Virus record (IMG/VR): IMGVR_UViG_3300032562_000168
Location: 1-24,844 of that record
Reading direction: 5' to 3' (one strand)
Source of the DNA: a virus
DNA length: 24,844 nucleotides
Of this stretch, positions 6,309 to 12,169 are shown one piece after another. The notes under the pieces were generated by a model, which did not search any database, was not told the origin of the DNA, and saw only the letters and a list, made by a program, of their open reading frames with translations. Each line of letters starts with the position of its first letter. Positions within the stretch are counted from its first letter, which is position 1. The translations under genes and the position numbers were made by a program.

Positions 6309-7028
6309 ATGGAAACAGAAAATCAAAACCAGCTGGGACTTTTTAAAATTGTTATCCGCGATTTGCGCCAAAAAGACCAATTTAAAATTGACGACAAATA
6401 CATCACCGGAGGATACGCAAGAGTCTGCGGAAAATATGCAACGGCAGTTTATACGTCACTTTGCCGATACGCAGAATTCAACAGCCAAAGAGCATGGCCT
6501 GCTCAGGAAAGAATCGCATACGAACACAACATCCCAGTAAAACAGGTCAGGCGAGGATTTAAAAAGCTGATGGACTTTAATATTATTATGGCGGAGACGA
6601 ACAGGCGCAAAGGGAAATTCGACAATTATACGTACCTTTTAATAGACAAAACCCAGTGGAAAGCCATCACCATAGGTCAAAACAGACCTACGGTGAACCA
6701 TAGGTCAAAAACCGCCGGCGGTAAATGGCCTACTAAGGATTACAAAGATTCAAGGATTACAAAATTATTATTAACTGGCGGAAAATCCGCCAGCGAGCAG
6801 AATGATATTGAATTATTGACCGGATACTTTTTATCGATAAAAAAAACACCGGACGAAAGACCGGCAAGACACTACGACGCAGCCGGACAGATTCTTACGC
6901 TTTGCAACAACAGCCTGGAAGACGCAATGGACAAAGTGGACATGGCAAAGCGGTGGGCGGATGGAAAGAAAATTGAATGGTGCCTGGATACAATCGTTAA
7001 AAGATTTTTGGAAATTAATATAAAATAA
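6309..7028 (+). CDS. Replication initiator-like protein with winged helix-turn-helix
   Basis: The frame extends upstream to 6288, but the ATG at 6309 (context TAAAAATG, right after the previous stop) is the better start, giving 239 residues. Residues about 35-115 form a helix-turn-helix of the phage replication initiator type: KYATAVYTSLCRYA, then RAWPAQERIAYEHNIPVKQV and RRGFKKLMDFNIIMAE, then a basic wing. A low-complexity linker follows (about 118-155), then a helical C-terminus that could recruit a helicase loader. The linker codons hold the repeats annotated at 6668-6793, just as the lambda origin lies inside gene O. The protein would open the origin and start phage replication. The family is inferred from architecture; sequence identity to lambda O is not claimed. 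Confidence 0.7.
   Translation: METENQNQLGLFKIVIRDLRQKDQFKIDDKYITGGYARVCGKYATAVYTSLCRYAEFNSQRAWPAQERIAYEHNIPVKQVRRGFKKLMDFNIIMAETNRRKGKFDNYTYLLIDKTQWKAITIGQNRPTVNHRSKTAGGKWPTKDYKDSRITKLLLTGGKSASEQNDIELLTGYFLSIKKTPDERPARHYDAAGQILTLCNNSLEDAMDKVDMAKRWADGKKIEWCLDTIVKRFLEINIK
6668..6793 (+). other. Candidate replication origin inside the initiator gene
   Basis: Three iteron-like copies occur: ACCATAGGTCAAAA at 6669-6682 and again at 6697-6710, with an inverted, imperfect copy (CACCGTAGGTCT on the minus strand) at 6684-6695. Next come a perfect palindrome CCGCCGGCGG (6712-6721), a direct repeat AAGGATTACAAA (6735-6746 and 6752-6763), an AT-rich stretch (6761-6774), and a perfect 8-bp inverted repeat CTGGCGGA/TCCGCCAG around AAA (6775-6793). 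Such clustering in 125 bases is unlike the surrounding coding sequence and matches the layout of lambdoid origins. Confidence 0.6.
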
Positions 7029-7032
7029 AAAC

Positions 7033-7332
7033 ATGAGCAACAAAATTATAATAAAAAAAGTAAAAACCGAGCAAGACAAAAAAGGAGCAGAGAGGCTGAT
7101 TTTAGAAGCAGGATTTGAGCCGAGGAATGCGAATTGCAAGCAATGCAACAAAGAGCCACGCCAGGACGGATCGTCACGATGTAAAACTTGTGCGAATTTG
7201 TACAAGGAACAAAAATTCAACAATGCTCGCTTACAGCGAAAAATTGAAAACCAAAGGTCGGCAGAGAATATTCAAACAAATAAAAAACATGAGCAAAACA
7301 ATGAAAATAAAAGCCAAGATAAAAAAGGTTAG
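7033..7332 (+). CDS. Small zinc-knuckle protein
   Basis: The 99-residue product starts in the typical AAAAACATG context four bases after the initiator stop. Residues 35-53 carry two CxxC pairs (CKQC and CKTC, 15 residues apart), a small zinc ribbon, preceded by a basic helix (KKVKTEQDKKGAERL) and followed by a long charged, Asn/Lys/Gln-rich tail likely to be disordered. It may bind nucleic acid. Its 3' end overlaps the next ORF by 44 bases. Confidence 0.65.
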   Translation: MSNKIIIKKVKTEQDKKGAERLILEAGFEPRNANCKQCNKEPRQDGSSRCKTCANLYKEQKFNNARLQRKIENQRSAENIQTNKKHEQNNENKSQDKKG

Positions 7333-7486
7333 CCGGGAAGACGGCAAGCCGGAAGCGATAATGCAGGTCTTAATCCCGATAAGCTCCAGCGCCGAAGTGC
7401 CGATGGGAATGGTAAACCTTACCATTGAAATTGCACAATTATCGATGCTGGAAGAAAAAAAACCTTTTCGTGGCAATAAAGGATAA
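7289..7486 (+). CDS. Small protein of unknown function
   Basis: The frame is open from 7115, but that start lies deep inside the zinc-knuckle gene; the ATG at 7289 follows AAATAAAAAAC, the usual context, and gives 65 residues. The protein is basic at the N-terminus (KTMKIKAKIKKVSR) with beta-like hydrophobic strands (IMQVLIPISS, MVNLTIEIAQL). It overlaps the preceding gene by 44 bases. No family is recognised. Confidence 0.55.
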   Translation: MSKTMKIKAKIKKVSREDGKPEAIMQVLIPISSSAEVPMGMVNLTIEIAQLSMLEEKKPFRGNKG

Positions 7487-7490
7487 AATT

Positions 7491-7598
7491 ATGCCAACAC
7501 AAAACGACGACGTATCAGCAGACCTCGACAACGAGGAAAACAACGATACATTCGAGCCAGGCGACATAGATGCCGACTCAGGAATGGTGCAAAATTAA
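7491..7598 (+). CDS. Small acidic peptide, 35 residues
   Basis: ATG at 7491 follows AAAATT four bases after the previous stop; the ORF ends at TAA 7596-7598. The peptide is Asp/Glu/Asn-rich with no Lys or Arg. It recalls the acidic protein at 1222 in composition, but no motif is shared. Spacing suggests a real gene; it is too short for certainty. Confidence 0.45.
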   Translation: MPTQNDDVSADLDNEENNDTFEPGDIDADSGMVQN

Positions 7599-7616
7599 AA
7601 TTAATTAAATTAGAAA

Positions 7617-7651
7617 AAGGACAATCGACCGCAGAGCGGTCTGTTCTTCTT
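7617..7651 (+). terminator. Terminator-like hairpin after the replication unit
   Basis: GACCGC (7627-7632) pairs perfectly with GCGGTC (7636-7641) around AGA. After a three-base bulge the stem continues with AAGGACA (7617-7623) against TGTTCTT (7642-7648, one G-T pair). A T-rich right flank (TTCTTCTTT) follows, so it probably terminates or attenuates transcription before the gene at 7669. Confidence 0.6.
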
Positions 7652-7668
7652 TAAAAAAACACAAAAAC

Positions 7669-8184
7669 ATGGACCCAATTCAATCAATGCCAGATATTTC
7701 AAGCCTTGCAGCAAACACATACACAAAAAGGCAATGGCTTAATTATTACAAAAACGTGTGGACAAGAAACTTAATGGCACGATGCATTGACGTGCAGACC
7801 GATACAACCTTGAAAGCCAAGAACCCCGAGGAAATGGTTCAGACCGACGACCAAAGAGCAGTGCCAGTAAAAGAGAGATTGGAAGTGAGAAAAATGCTCG
7901 TGCAGGACGCATTGGATTTAATAGCCGGAATCGATGCTTTGTTGGCAATTGAGGACGACAAGTTTGACGAGCAGGTTTTGAGCGCCGACGCTTTGAAAGT
8001 TGCACCCGACATGATTCCGCACGCAACCGGAGAAGCCTGCAAAACAGAAGACGACAAGGACGGCAGATACGAGCAAACCGCCCCAGGAAAAATGACCTGT
8101 ATCCCAACCGGACAGACCGTGGAAGATTATTTGAAAGCAAAAGTCGAAGCTGACAAAAAACCAGTTGAAGAAAATAAGCAATAA
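7669..8184 (+). CDS. Phage protein of unknown function
   Basis: The 171-residue product begins after a AAAAACATG context downstream of the hairpin at 7617. The N-terminus (about 1-45) has aromatic residues (RQWLNYYKNVWTRNLMARC); the middle is a helical segment (ERLEVRKMLVQDALDLIAGIDALLAI); the C-terminal half is charged with three Cys (EACKTEDD, MTCIPTG) and ends in a Lys/Glu tail. No known fold is evident. It sits between the replication unit and the methyltransferase unit and is followed at once by the long hairpin at 8188. Confidence 0.7.
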   Translation: MDPIQSMPDISSLAANTYTKRQWLNYYKNVWTRNLMARCIDVQTDTTLKAKNPEEMVQTDDQRAVPVKERLEVRKMLVQDALDLIAGIDALLAIEDDKFDEQVLSADALKVAPDMIPHATGEACKTEDDKDGRYEQTAPGKMTCIPTGQTVEDYLKAKVEADKKPVEENKQ

Positions 8185-8187
8185 AAA

Positions 8188-8251
8188 TATGCATAGGCGG
8201 ATGTTTGCGTGGGAAGTTCACCCCCTAACACAAGCATCCGTCCTGTGCATA
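8188..8251 (+). other. Long imperfect hairpin between two genes
   Basis: TATGCATAGG (8188-8197) plus CGGATGTTTG (8198-8207) pair with CAAGCATCCG (8231-8240), one bulged T, and CCTGTGCATA (8242-8251). That is 20 base pairs with two G-T pairs, around a 23-base loop containing GTGGG and CCCCC. No T-run follows, so it is not a standard terminator. It starts four bases after a stop and lies upstream of a homing-type gene. Confidence 0.7.
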
Positions 8252-8299
8252 AGTTCGGGTTTGATAACTTTTAATGGTGTGTTAAAATTAATAAAAAAT

Positions 8300-8719
8300 A
8301 TGAAAACACATCAAATGTCAAAAACGAGATTTTACAAGATTTGGAAAGGTATTATTTGCCGATGCAATAATAAAAATCATGTAAGATTTAAAGATTACGG
8401 AGGCAGAGGAATAAAAGTCTGCGAGCGGTGGCAAGAGTTTGAGAATTTTAGAGACGACATGCTATCAAAGTATAAAAACAATTTGAGCATTGACCGAATA
8501 GACAATAACGGAAATTACGAACTGAAAAATTGCAGATGGGCAACGGTAAAACAGCAAAATAAAAATAAGCGAATGAAAAAATTGTCTTTTGAAAAAGTAA
8601 AAGAAATCAGGCAACGATATAAAAAAGAGAGTGGGGTGATTTTAGCAAAAGAATATGGCGTGACGAAATCGGTCATATCTGAAATAGTAAATCACAAAAG
8701 AAATTATGCAAGAAAATGA
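8300..8719 (+). CDS. Homing-endonuclease-like protein with C-terminal helix-turn-helix
   Basis: An upstream extension to 8165 runs through the 8188 hairpin and lacks family features; the ATG at 8300 follows TAATAAAAAAT and gives 139 residues. It is a paralogue of the gene at 4749 without the AP2-like N-terminus: FYKIWKGIICRC, DYGGRGIKVCERW, SIDRIDNNGNYELKNCRW. It then adds a helix-turn-helix tail (SFEKVKEIRQRY, LAKEYGVTKSVISEI) like that of the HNH protein at 179. The end overlaps the methyltransferase start by 14 bases. It is probably a mobile nuclease-type gene inserted upstream of the methyltransferase. Confidence 0.75.
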   Translation: MKTHQMSKTRFYKIWKGIICRCNNKNHVRFKDYGGRGIKVCERWQEFENFRDDMLSKYKNNLSIDRIDNNGNYELKNCRWATVKQQNKNKRMKKLSFEKVKEIRQRYKKESGVILAKEYGVTKSVISEIVNHKRNYARK

Positions 8720-9974
8720 ATTAAAAGTAGAGCAGGTCGCAATCGGAGAATTAAAACCAGCAGAATATAATCCGAGGAAGTGGACAGATCAAGCAAGAAA
8801 AGGTTTGACCGATAGCCTTGAGGAATTTGGCATATTACAGCCGATTGTTGCCAACAGCAACCCCGAGCGAAAAGGAATCGTCATCGGCGGAAACTTTAAA
8901 TTAGACATCGCCACAAAAAAAGGACTGAAAACCGTGCCGGTGGTATGGGTTAATTTGTCATTGGCAAAAGAAAAGGCTTTGAATTTGCGCCTGAACAAAA
9001 ACCAGGGTGAATTTGACCTGGACTTATTGGCAGGGTTTGACCCGGCACTGTTGGCAGACGTGGGGTTTGACAGTAAGGAAATGGACAGAATATTCGGAGA
9101 AACCGACGAAGACGACTTTGACGGAGATAAAGAGGCAGAAGCGATTATTGTTCCAACCAGCAAGTACGGCGAGATTTACCAGCTGGGCAGGCATAGGTTA
9201 ATGTGCGGAGATGCAAGCAAAGGAGAAGACGTCGCAAAACTCATGGGGGGGGGCTTGGCGGATTGCATCTGGACAGACCCTCCTTACAATGTCGGTTACT
9301 CAGATATGTCATACTCAAGAATCGGACGTGGAACAATAAAAAACGACGATATGTCAGAGATAGATTTTAGGAGTATGTTATTTCATTGGTTTCAAAACTA
9401 CAAAGAATTTTCAAAGACCAACGTGGCTTTTTATTGTTGCTATGCATCTGCAAAACATCGGGAATTTGAAGACGCATTAAATCAGAATGGGTTTGAAGTA
9501 AGGACACAAATAATTTGGGCTAAATTAGTACCAAGCACAATGTGGGGAGATTACCGATGGAAACATGAGCCAATTTTTTATGCTGGAAAAAAAGGAATTA
9601 AGCCGGATTTTTTTGGTGATAGAAAACAATTTACCGAATGGAAAGAAGAACCCAGCGATGCCCAGCTTTTGAGCGAACTGAGGGCTATGGTAAAGAGAGA
9701 CGAAGCCGGAGAAAGTACAGTCTGGCGCCTGCACCGGGAAATGAAGTACGACCACCCAACGCAGAAGCCGTTAAAACTTGTGAGCATTGCCATCCGCAAC
9801 AGCTCGAAGCGAGACGACATAGTGCTGGATTTATTCGGCGGAAGTGGAAGCACGCTGATAGCAGCCGACCAGCTGAATAGGATTTGCTATTGTTGTGAGA
9901 TTGACCCGAAATACGTGGATGTTATTATTAAACGCTGGGAAAAAGTCTCCGGCGAAAAAGCAATAAAATTATGA
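8706..9974 (+). CDS. ParB-domain DNA methyltransferase (N4/N6 type)
   Basis: The 422-residue protein starts with a ParB-like nuclease-type domain (about 8-100: IGELKPAEYNPRKW, GILQPIVA, GIVIGGNFKL), a common fusion partner of phage methyltransferases. The methylase core follows: DPPY at 191-194 and the AdoMet-binding FGGSGST at 377-383, with HPTQKP just before it. This order (DPPY first) marks the beta class, which methylates adenine N6 or cytosine N4. It would protect phage DNA from restriction. A run of nine G at 9245-9253 encodes the end of Met180 and three Gly just upstream of DPPY; loss or gain of one G would truncate the protein before or near the catalytic motif. Confidence 0.92.
   Translation: MQENELKVEQVAIGELKPAEYNPRKWTDQARKGLTDSLEEFGILQPIVANSNPERKGIVIGGNFKLDIATKKGLKTVPVVWVNLSLAKEKALNLRLNKNQGEFDLDLLAGFDPALLADVGFDSKEMDRIFGETDEDDFDGDKEAEAIIVPTSKYGEIYQLGRHRLMCGDASKGEDVAKLMGGGLADCIWTDPPYNVGYSDMSYSRIGRGTIKNDDMSEIDFRSMLFHWFQNYKEFSKTNVAFYCCYASAKHREFEDALNQNGFEVRTQIIWAKLVPSTMWGDYRWKHEPIFYAGKKGIKPDFFGDRKQFTEWKEEPSDAQLLSELRAMVKRDEAGESTVWRLHREMKYDHPTQKPLKLVSIAIRNSSKRDDIVLDLFGGSGSTLIAADQLNRICYCCEIDPKYVDVIIKRWEKVSGEKAIKL
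9245..9253 (+). repeat. G9 homopolymer in the ParB-methyltransferase gene
   Basis: Nine consecutive G occur in a genome with few G runs above five. It lies in codons 180-183, ahead of DPPY. Long mononucleotide runs are classical sites of slipped-strand phase variation. Confidence 0.8.
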
Positions 9975-10126
9975 TAATTTTATCGCTATCAGACTGCATC
10001 TCATACGCATTGATATTTGCCGGCATTGGATTTATGGGAGACTGGAGCTTTTGCCTCGCATGCGGAAGTGCAATGGTGGAAAGAATCAGAAAAAAATTAG
10101 AAAAAAAAGAATTGCCAGGAGACTAA
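9971..10126 (+). CDS. Small membrane protein, 51 residues
   Basis: ATG at 9971 overlaps the methyltransferase stop in an ATGA junction, a sign of translational coupling. The product has a hydrophobic N-terminal half (IILSLSDCISYALIFAGIGF, then MGDW and CLACGSAM) able to span a membrane once, followed by a strongly basic tail (RIRKKLEKKE), so the tail should stay in the cytoplasm. Three Cys lie in or near the hydrophobic part. A holin-like role is not supported by position; function unknown. Confidence 0.55.
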   Translation: MIILSLSDCISYALIFAGIGFMGDWSFCLACGSAMVERIRKKLEKKELPGD

Positions 10127-10131
10127 AAAGT

Positions 10132-10893
10132 ATGAAAAAAATCTGTGTAAATTGCCAAAAAGAATACGAGAGAAAAAATGCAAGGGAATATTGCCCCGAG
10201 TGTTCAAAATTAATAAAAATAGCATTGAGCCGAAAAAGAAATCATGAGTATGATTTGCGTAGAGGAAAGCAATTAAAAAGAGAGAAACACCAACAAAGAC
10301 GAGCAATCGCAAGAGAAGAAAGTGCCAACAATGAAATTACCGAATATGATTCTACTCAAGGGCATGGAATTGTAGTGGTCGTGCCTTTTACAAGAGATTT
10401 TTCAAAAAATAAAATAATGGTTGCCAACGGTAGGATAATCAGACTGAAAAAAACAAACGACGCAATGGCTTTATTAAGAGATGAAATTGCAGAAATAAAT
10501 CACAAATTCTACCAAGCAAAAATATGGCTGGATATTAATATTTTTCAGCCAGACCACATGGGGGACGCTTTAAATTATGTTGATACATTTGCAGACGCAA
10601 TCCAAAATGCTATCGAAATAAATGACAGGTGGTATGCAATAAAAAATCTAAATTGGCAAATAGACAAAGCAAATCCGAGGTTAGTACTAAGAATATTACA
10701 AAATGCAAAAGAACATCACGCAATCTGTCAATTTTGCGGAACTGAGAAGCCATTCTCAGCATTTAACGAAGCGACACAAAAGAGATTAAATGCACAGATA
10801 GAAAATGGCGGTGGGAGGTCGGGACAGAAAATATGCTTAAATTGTAAGGCGATAAAAATACCAAGAGTAAAAACAGTAAAAATAACAAAATGA
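10132..10893 (+). CDS. RusA-like Holliday-junction resolvase flanked by zinc knuckles
   Basis: The open frame reaches back to 10051, but the ATG at 10132, five bases after the previous stop, is the likely start (253 residues). Residues 5-24 carry CVNC and CPEC, a zinc ribbon. The central part (about 80-190) resembles RusA resolvases: a VPFTRDFSKNK strand, a WLDINIFQP strand, the acidic cluster D145-A-L-N148-Y-V-D151 with D155 and D165, and a final QIDKANPRLVLRI strand. RusA cuts four-way DNA junctions during recombination and before packaging. Residues 199-238 carry a second knuckle pair (CQFC, CLNC). Two zinc modules around a RusA core are unusual. The RusA call rests on the acidic pattern and strand order. 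Confidence 0.7.
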   Translation: MKKICVNCQKEYERKNAREYCPECSKLIKIALSRKRNHEYDLRRGKQLKREKHQQRRAIAREESANNEITEYDSTQGHGIVVVVPFTRDFSKNKIMVANGRIIRLKKTNDAMALLRDEIAEINHKFYQAKIWLDINIFQPDHMGDALNYVDTFADAIQNAIEINDRWYAIKNLNWQIDKANPRLVLRILQNAKEHHAICQFCGTEKPFSAFNEATQKRLNAQIENGGGRSGQKICLNCKAIKIPRVKTVKITK

Positions 10894-11279
10894 CCGGCAC
10901 AATGAACTGGGAAAACCTGCGACAATTTAGATGCCCTTATTGCGGACACGCCCTTGAAAAGGGTCCGGCCAGCATAAGATGCACGCATTGCCATTTTAGA
11001 ATTGAGCCGGAGAGATTCAAAAGCATCGCAGAGAACAGGAGGCAGAACCCGACAAACAACATAAAAATAAAGTGGCAGAATTTAGTCAGCGGTTTATGCC
11101 CCATTTGCGGATCAATGCTTAGACCGAATGAAGAAAAAAAGCTGAGATTCCAAAAGTGCATAAACTACGACTGCACATTTAAGATTTCAGACAATAGGTA
11201 CGGCGAAATATTAAACGACCCGAACCACGCAGCAAATATTTTTTATCAACAAGAACATGAAACCAACAACGCAAAATAA
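10890..11279 (+). CDS. Double zinc-ribbon protein
   Basis: The 129-residue product overlaps the resolvase stop by four bases (ATGA). Residues 15-34 hold CPYC and CTHC, and residues about 70-95 hold CPIC followed by CINYDC, so two zinc ribbons are likely. Between them is a basic segment (ERFKSIAENRRQNP). It probably binds nucleic acid or a protein partner. An in-frame ATG at 10902 is an alternative start. Function unknown. Confidence 0.65.
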   Translation: MTGTMNWENLRQFRCPYCGHALEKGPASIRCTHCHFRIEPERFKSIAENRRQNPTNNIKIKWQNLVSGLCPICGSMLRPNEEKKLRFQKCINYDCTFKISDNRYGEILNDPNHAANIFYQQEHETNNAK

Positions 11280-11766
11280 AATAGCATTCTGTCAGTATTG
11301 CCACGGCGTGCTGACACAATATCAGGACAATTTTTGCAATGAAGTCTGCGAGAAAACAAAAAAGCAATTTGAAGCAGAAAGACCAGGCGTAGCCAGGAAG
11401 CTGTGGGTTTATTTGAATAAAAACATGCTGGACTTGACTCAGAGCCAAAAAGTGGAGCCGTATCAATTTTCATACTTTTTTTATAGTGGACACGAACTCG
11501 TTGGCGTGGCACAGTTTGACACAGACGAGTTGGAGGGCATCGGAGACCACGAAACCAACGTGTACGACGCCTGGTGGCGCGAAATAGGGCGATTAAACAC
11601 CAGCATCGAGCCACACAGACCACAAACTATGCGCAAGGATGGAATTTTGAGCTATTTGTGCGATGAACACGGAATCAGCACCGAGAAGAACGTGGCATGC
11701 GCAATCGGAGAGTTAACGGCTTACGAGGGGCATGAAAATCCATTGCAATTAATCAACAGCTTATAA
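11257..11766 (+). CDS. Protein with N-terminal zinc finger, unknown function
   Basis: The 169-residue product starts inside the previous gene (23-base overlap) in the context AACAAGAACATG. Residues 12-31 contain CQYC, CNEVC, a compact zinc site. The remainder is a mixed domain with aromatic stretches (KLWVYLNKNMLDL, YQFSYFFYSG), an acidic DTDELEGIGDHE and a helical C-terminus. No catalytic motif is clear. Coupled translation with its zinc-ribbon neighbours suggests they work together. Confidence 0.65.
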   Translation: MKPTTQNKIAFCQYCHGVLTQYQDNFCNEVCEKTKKQFEAERPGVARKLWVYLNKNMLDLTQSQKVEPYQFSYFFYSGHELVGVAQFDTDELEGIGDHETNVYDAWWREIGRLNTSIEPHRPQTMRKDGILSYLCDEHGISTEKNVACAIGELTAYEGHENPLQLINSL

Positions 11767-11768
11767 TT

Positions 11769-12020
11769 ATGGGAAAAAGAATAAAAAAACAAGGACTCGG
11801 CGATAGGCGAGCAAAAAGAATCGCAGGAGATATCAGTAGGCATTTGAAGCCAGTCGAACCAAAATTGCGATACGCAAAAGACGAGAAGTGCATTGTTTGT
11901 GGACAACAAGCGGTCTGTTTCTGGCCTATTATAGACCCGGACATACCTGAGCATCCATATTGCAGACCGTGCGTGACTGAGGCACAATACAGAGTTTTGA
12001 GCAATATTCATAAAGATTAA
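11769..12020 (+). CDS. Small zinc-finger protein
   Basis: The 83-residue product starts two bases after the previous stop. A basic N-terminus (GKRIKKQGLGDRRAKRIAG) precedes CIVCG and, 22 residues on, CRPC, a four-Cys zinc site. Aromatic residues (CFWPIIDP) fill the loop. It is the last of a run of four small zinc-binding genes before the structured RNA region. Function unknown. Confidence 0.65.
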   Translation: MGKRIKKQGLGDRRAKRIAGDISRHLKPVEPKLRYAKDEKCIVCGQQAVCFWPIIDPDIPEHPYCRPCVTEAQYRVLSNIHKD

Positions 12021-12024
12021 AAAA

Positions 12025-12152
12025 ACTGGTCTTTGCGACGGCCTCGCCCGTCAGCCCAGCACGCGCTACGCCACTGCGTACACTTAGACGGACTGACAAA
12101 AAATTAACGGCGCAAAGCGTAAGCGGACGTGTGGGGGAATTAGCCGGCCAGT
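12025..12152 (+). ncRNA. Candidate structured RNA, class unknown, possible pseudoknot
   Basis: This gap between ORFs is GC-rich in an AT-rich genome and has nested long-range complementarity: ACTGG (12025-12029) with CCAGT (12148-12152), and CTTTGCG (12031-12037) with CGCAAAG (12111-12117). Inside are GTCAG (12050-12054) with CTGAC (12093-12097) and ACGC (12061-12064) with GCGT (12076-12079). CCCA-G-CACG (12055-12063) can also pair with CGTGTGGG (12128-12135) in eight pairs with one bulge; that crosses the CTTTGCG helix and would be a pseudoknot, though it competes with the small ACGC/GCGT helix. I see no ORF and no match to a riboswitch or ribozyme I know. It could be a cis-element for the methyltransferase gene 17 bases downstream, or a free RNA. 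Confidence 0.55.
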
Positions 12153-12169
12153 ACTAAAGTTTTAAAAAC

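Noticed and set aside
8165-8299. Upstream extension of the homing-type gene to 8165
   Set aside because: The extra 45 codons would be read from the long hairpin and from the end of the previous gene; the family similarity and the A-rich start context begin at 8300.
10051-10131. Upstream extension of the resolvase frame to 10051
   Set aside because: It overlaps the small membrane-protein gene, and the zinc knuckle begins right after the ATG at 10132.
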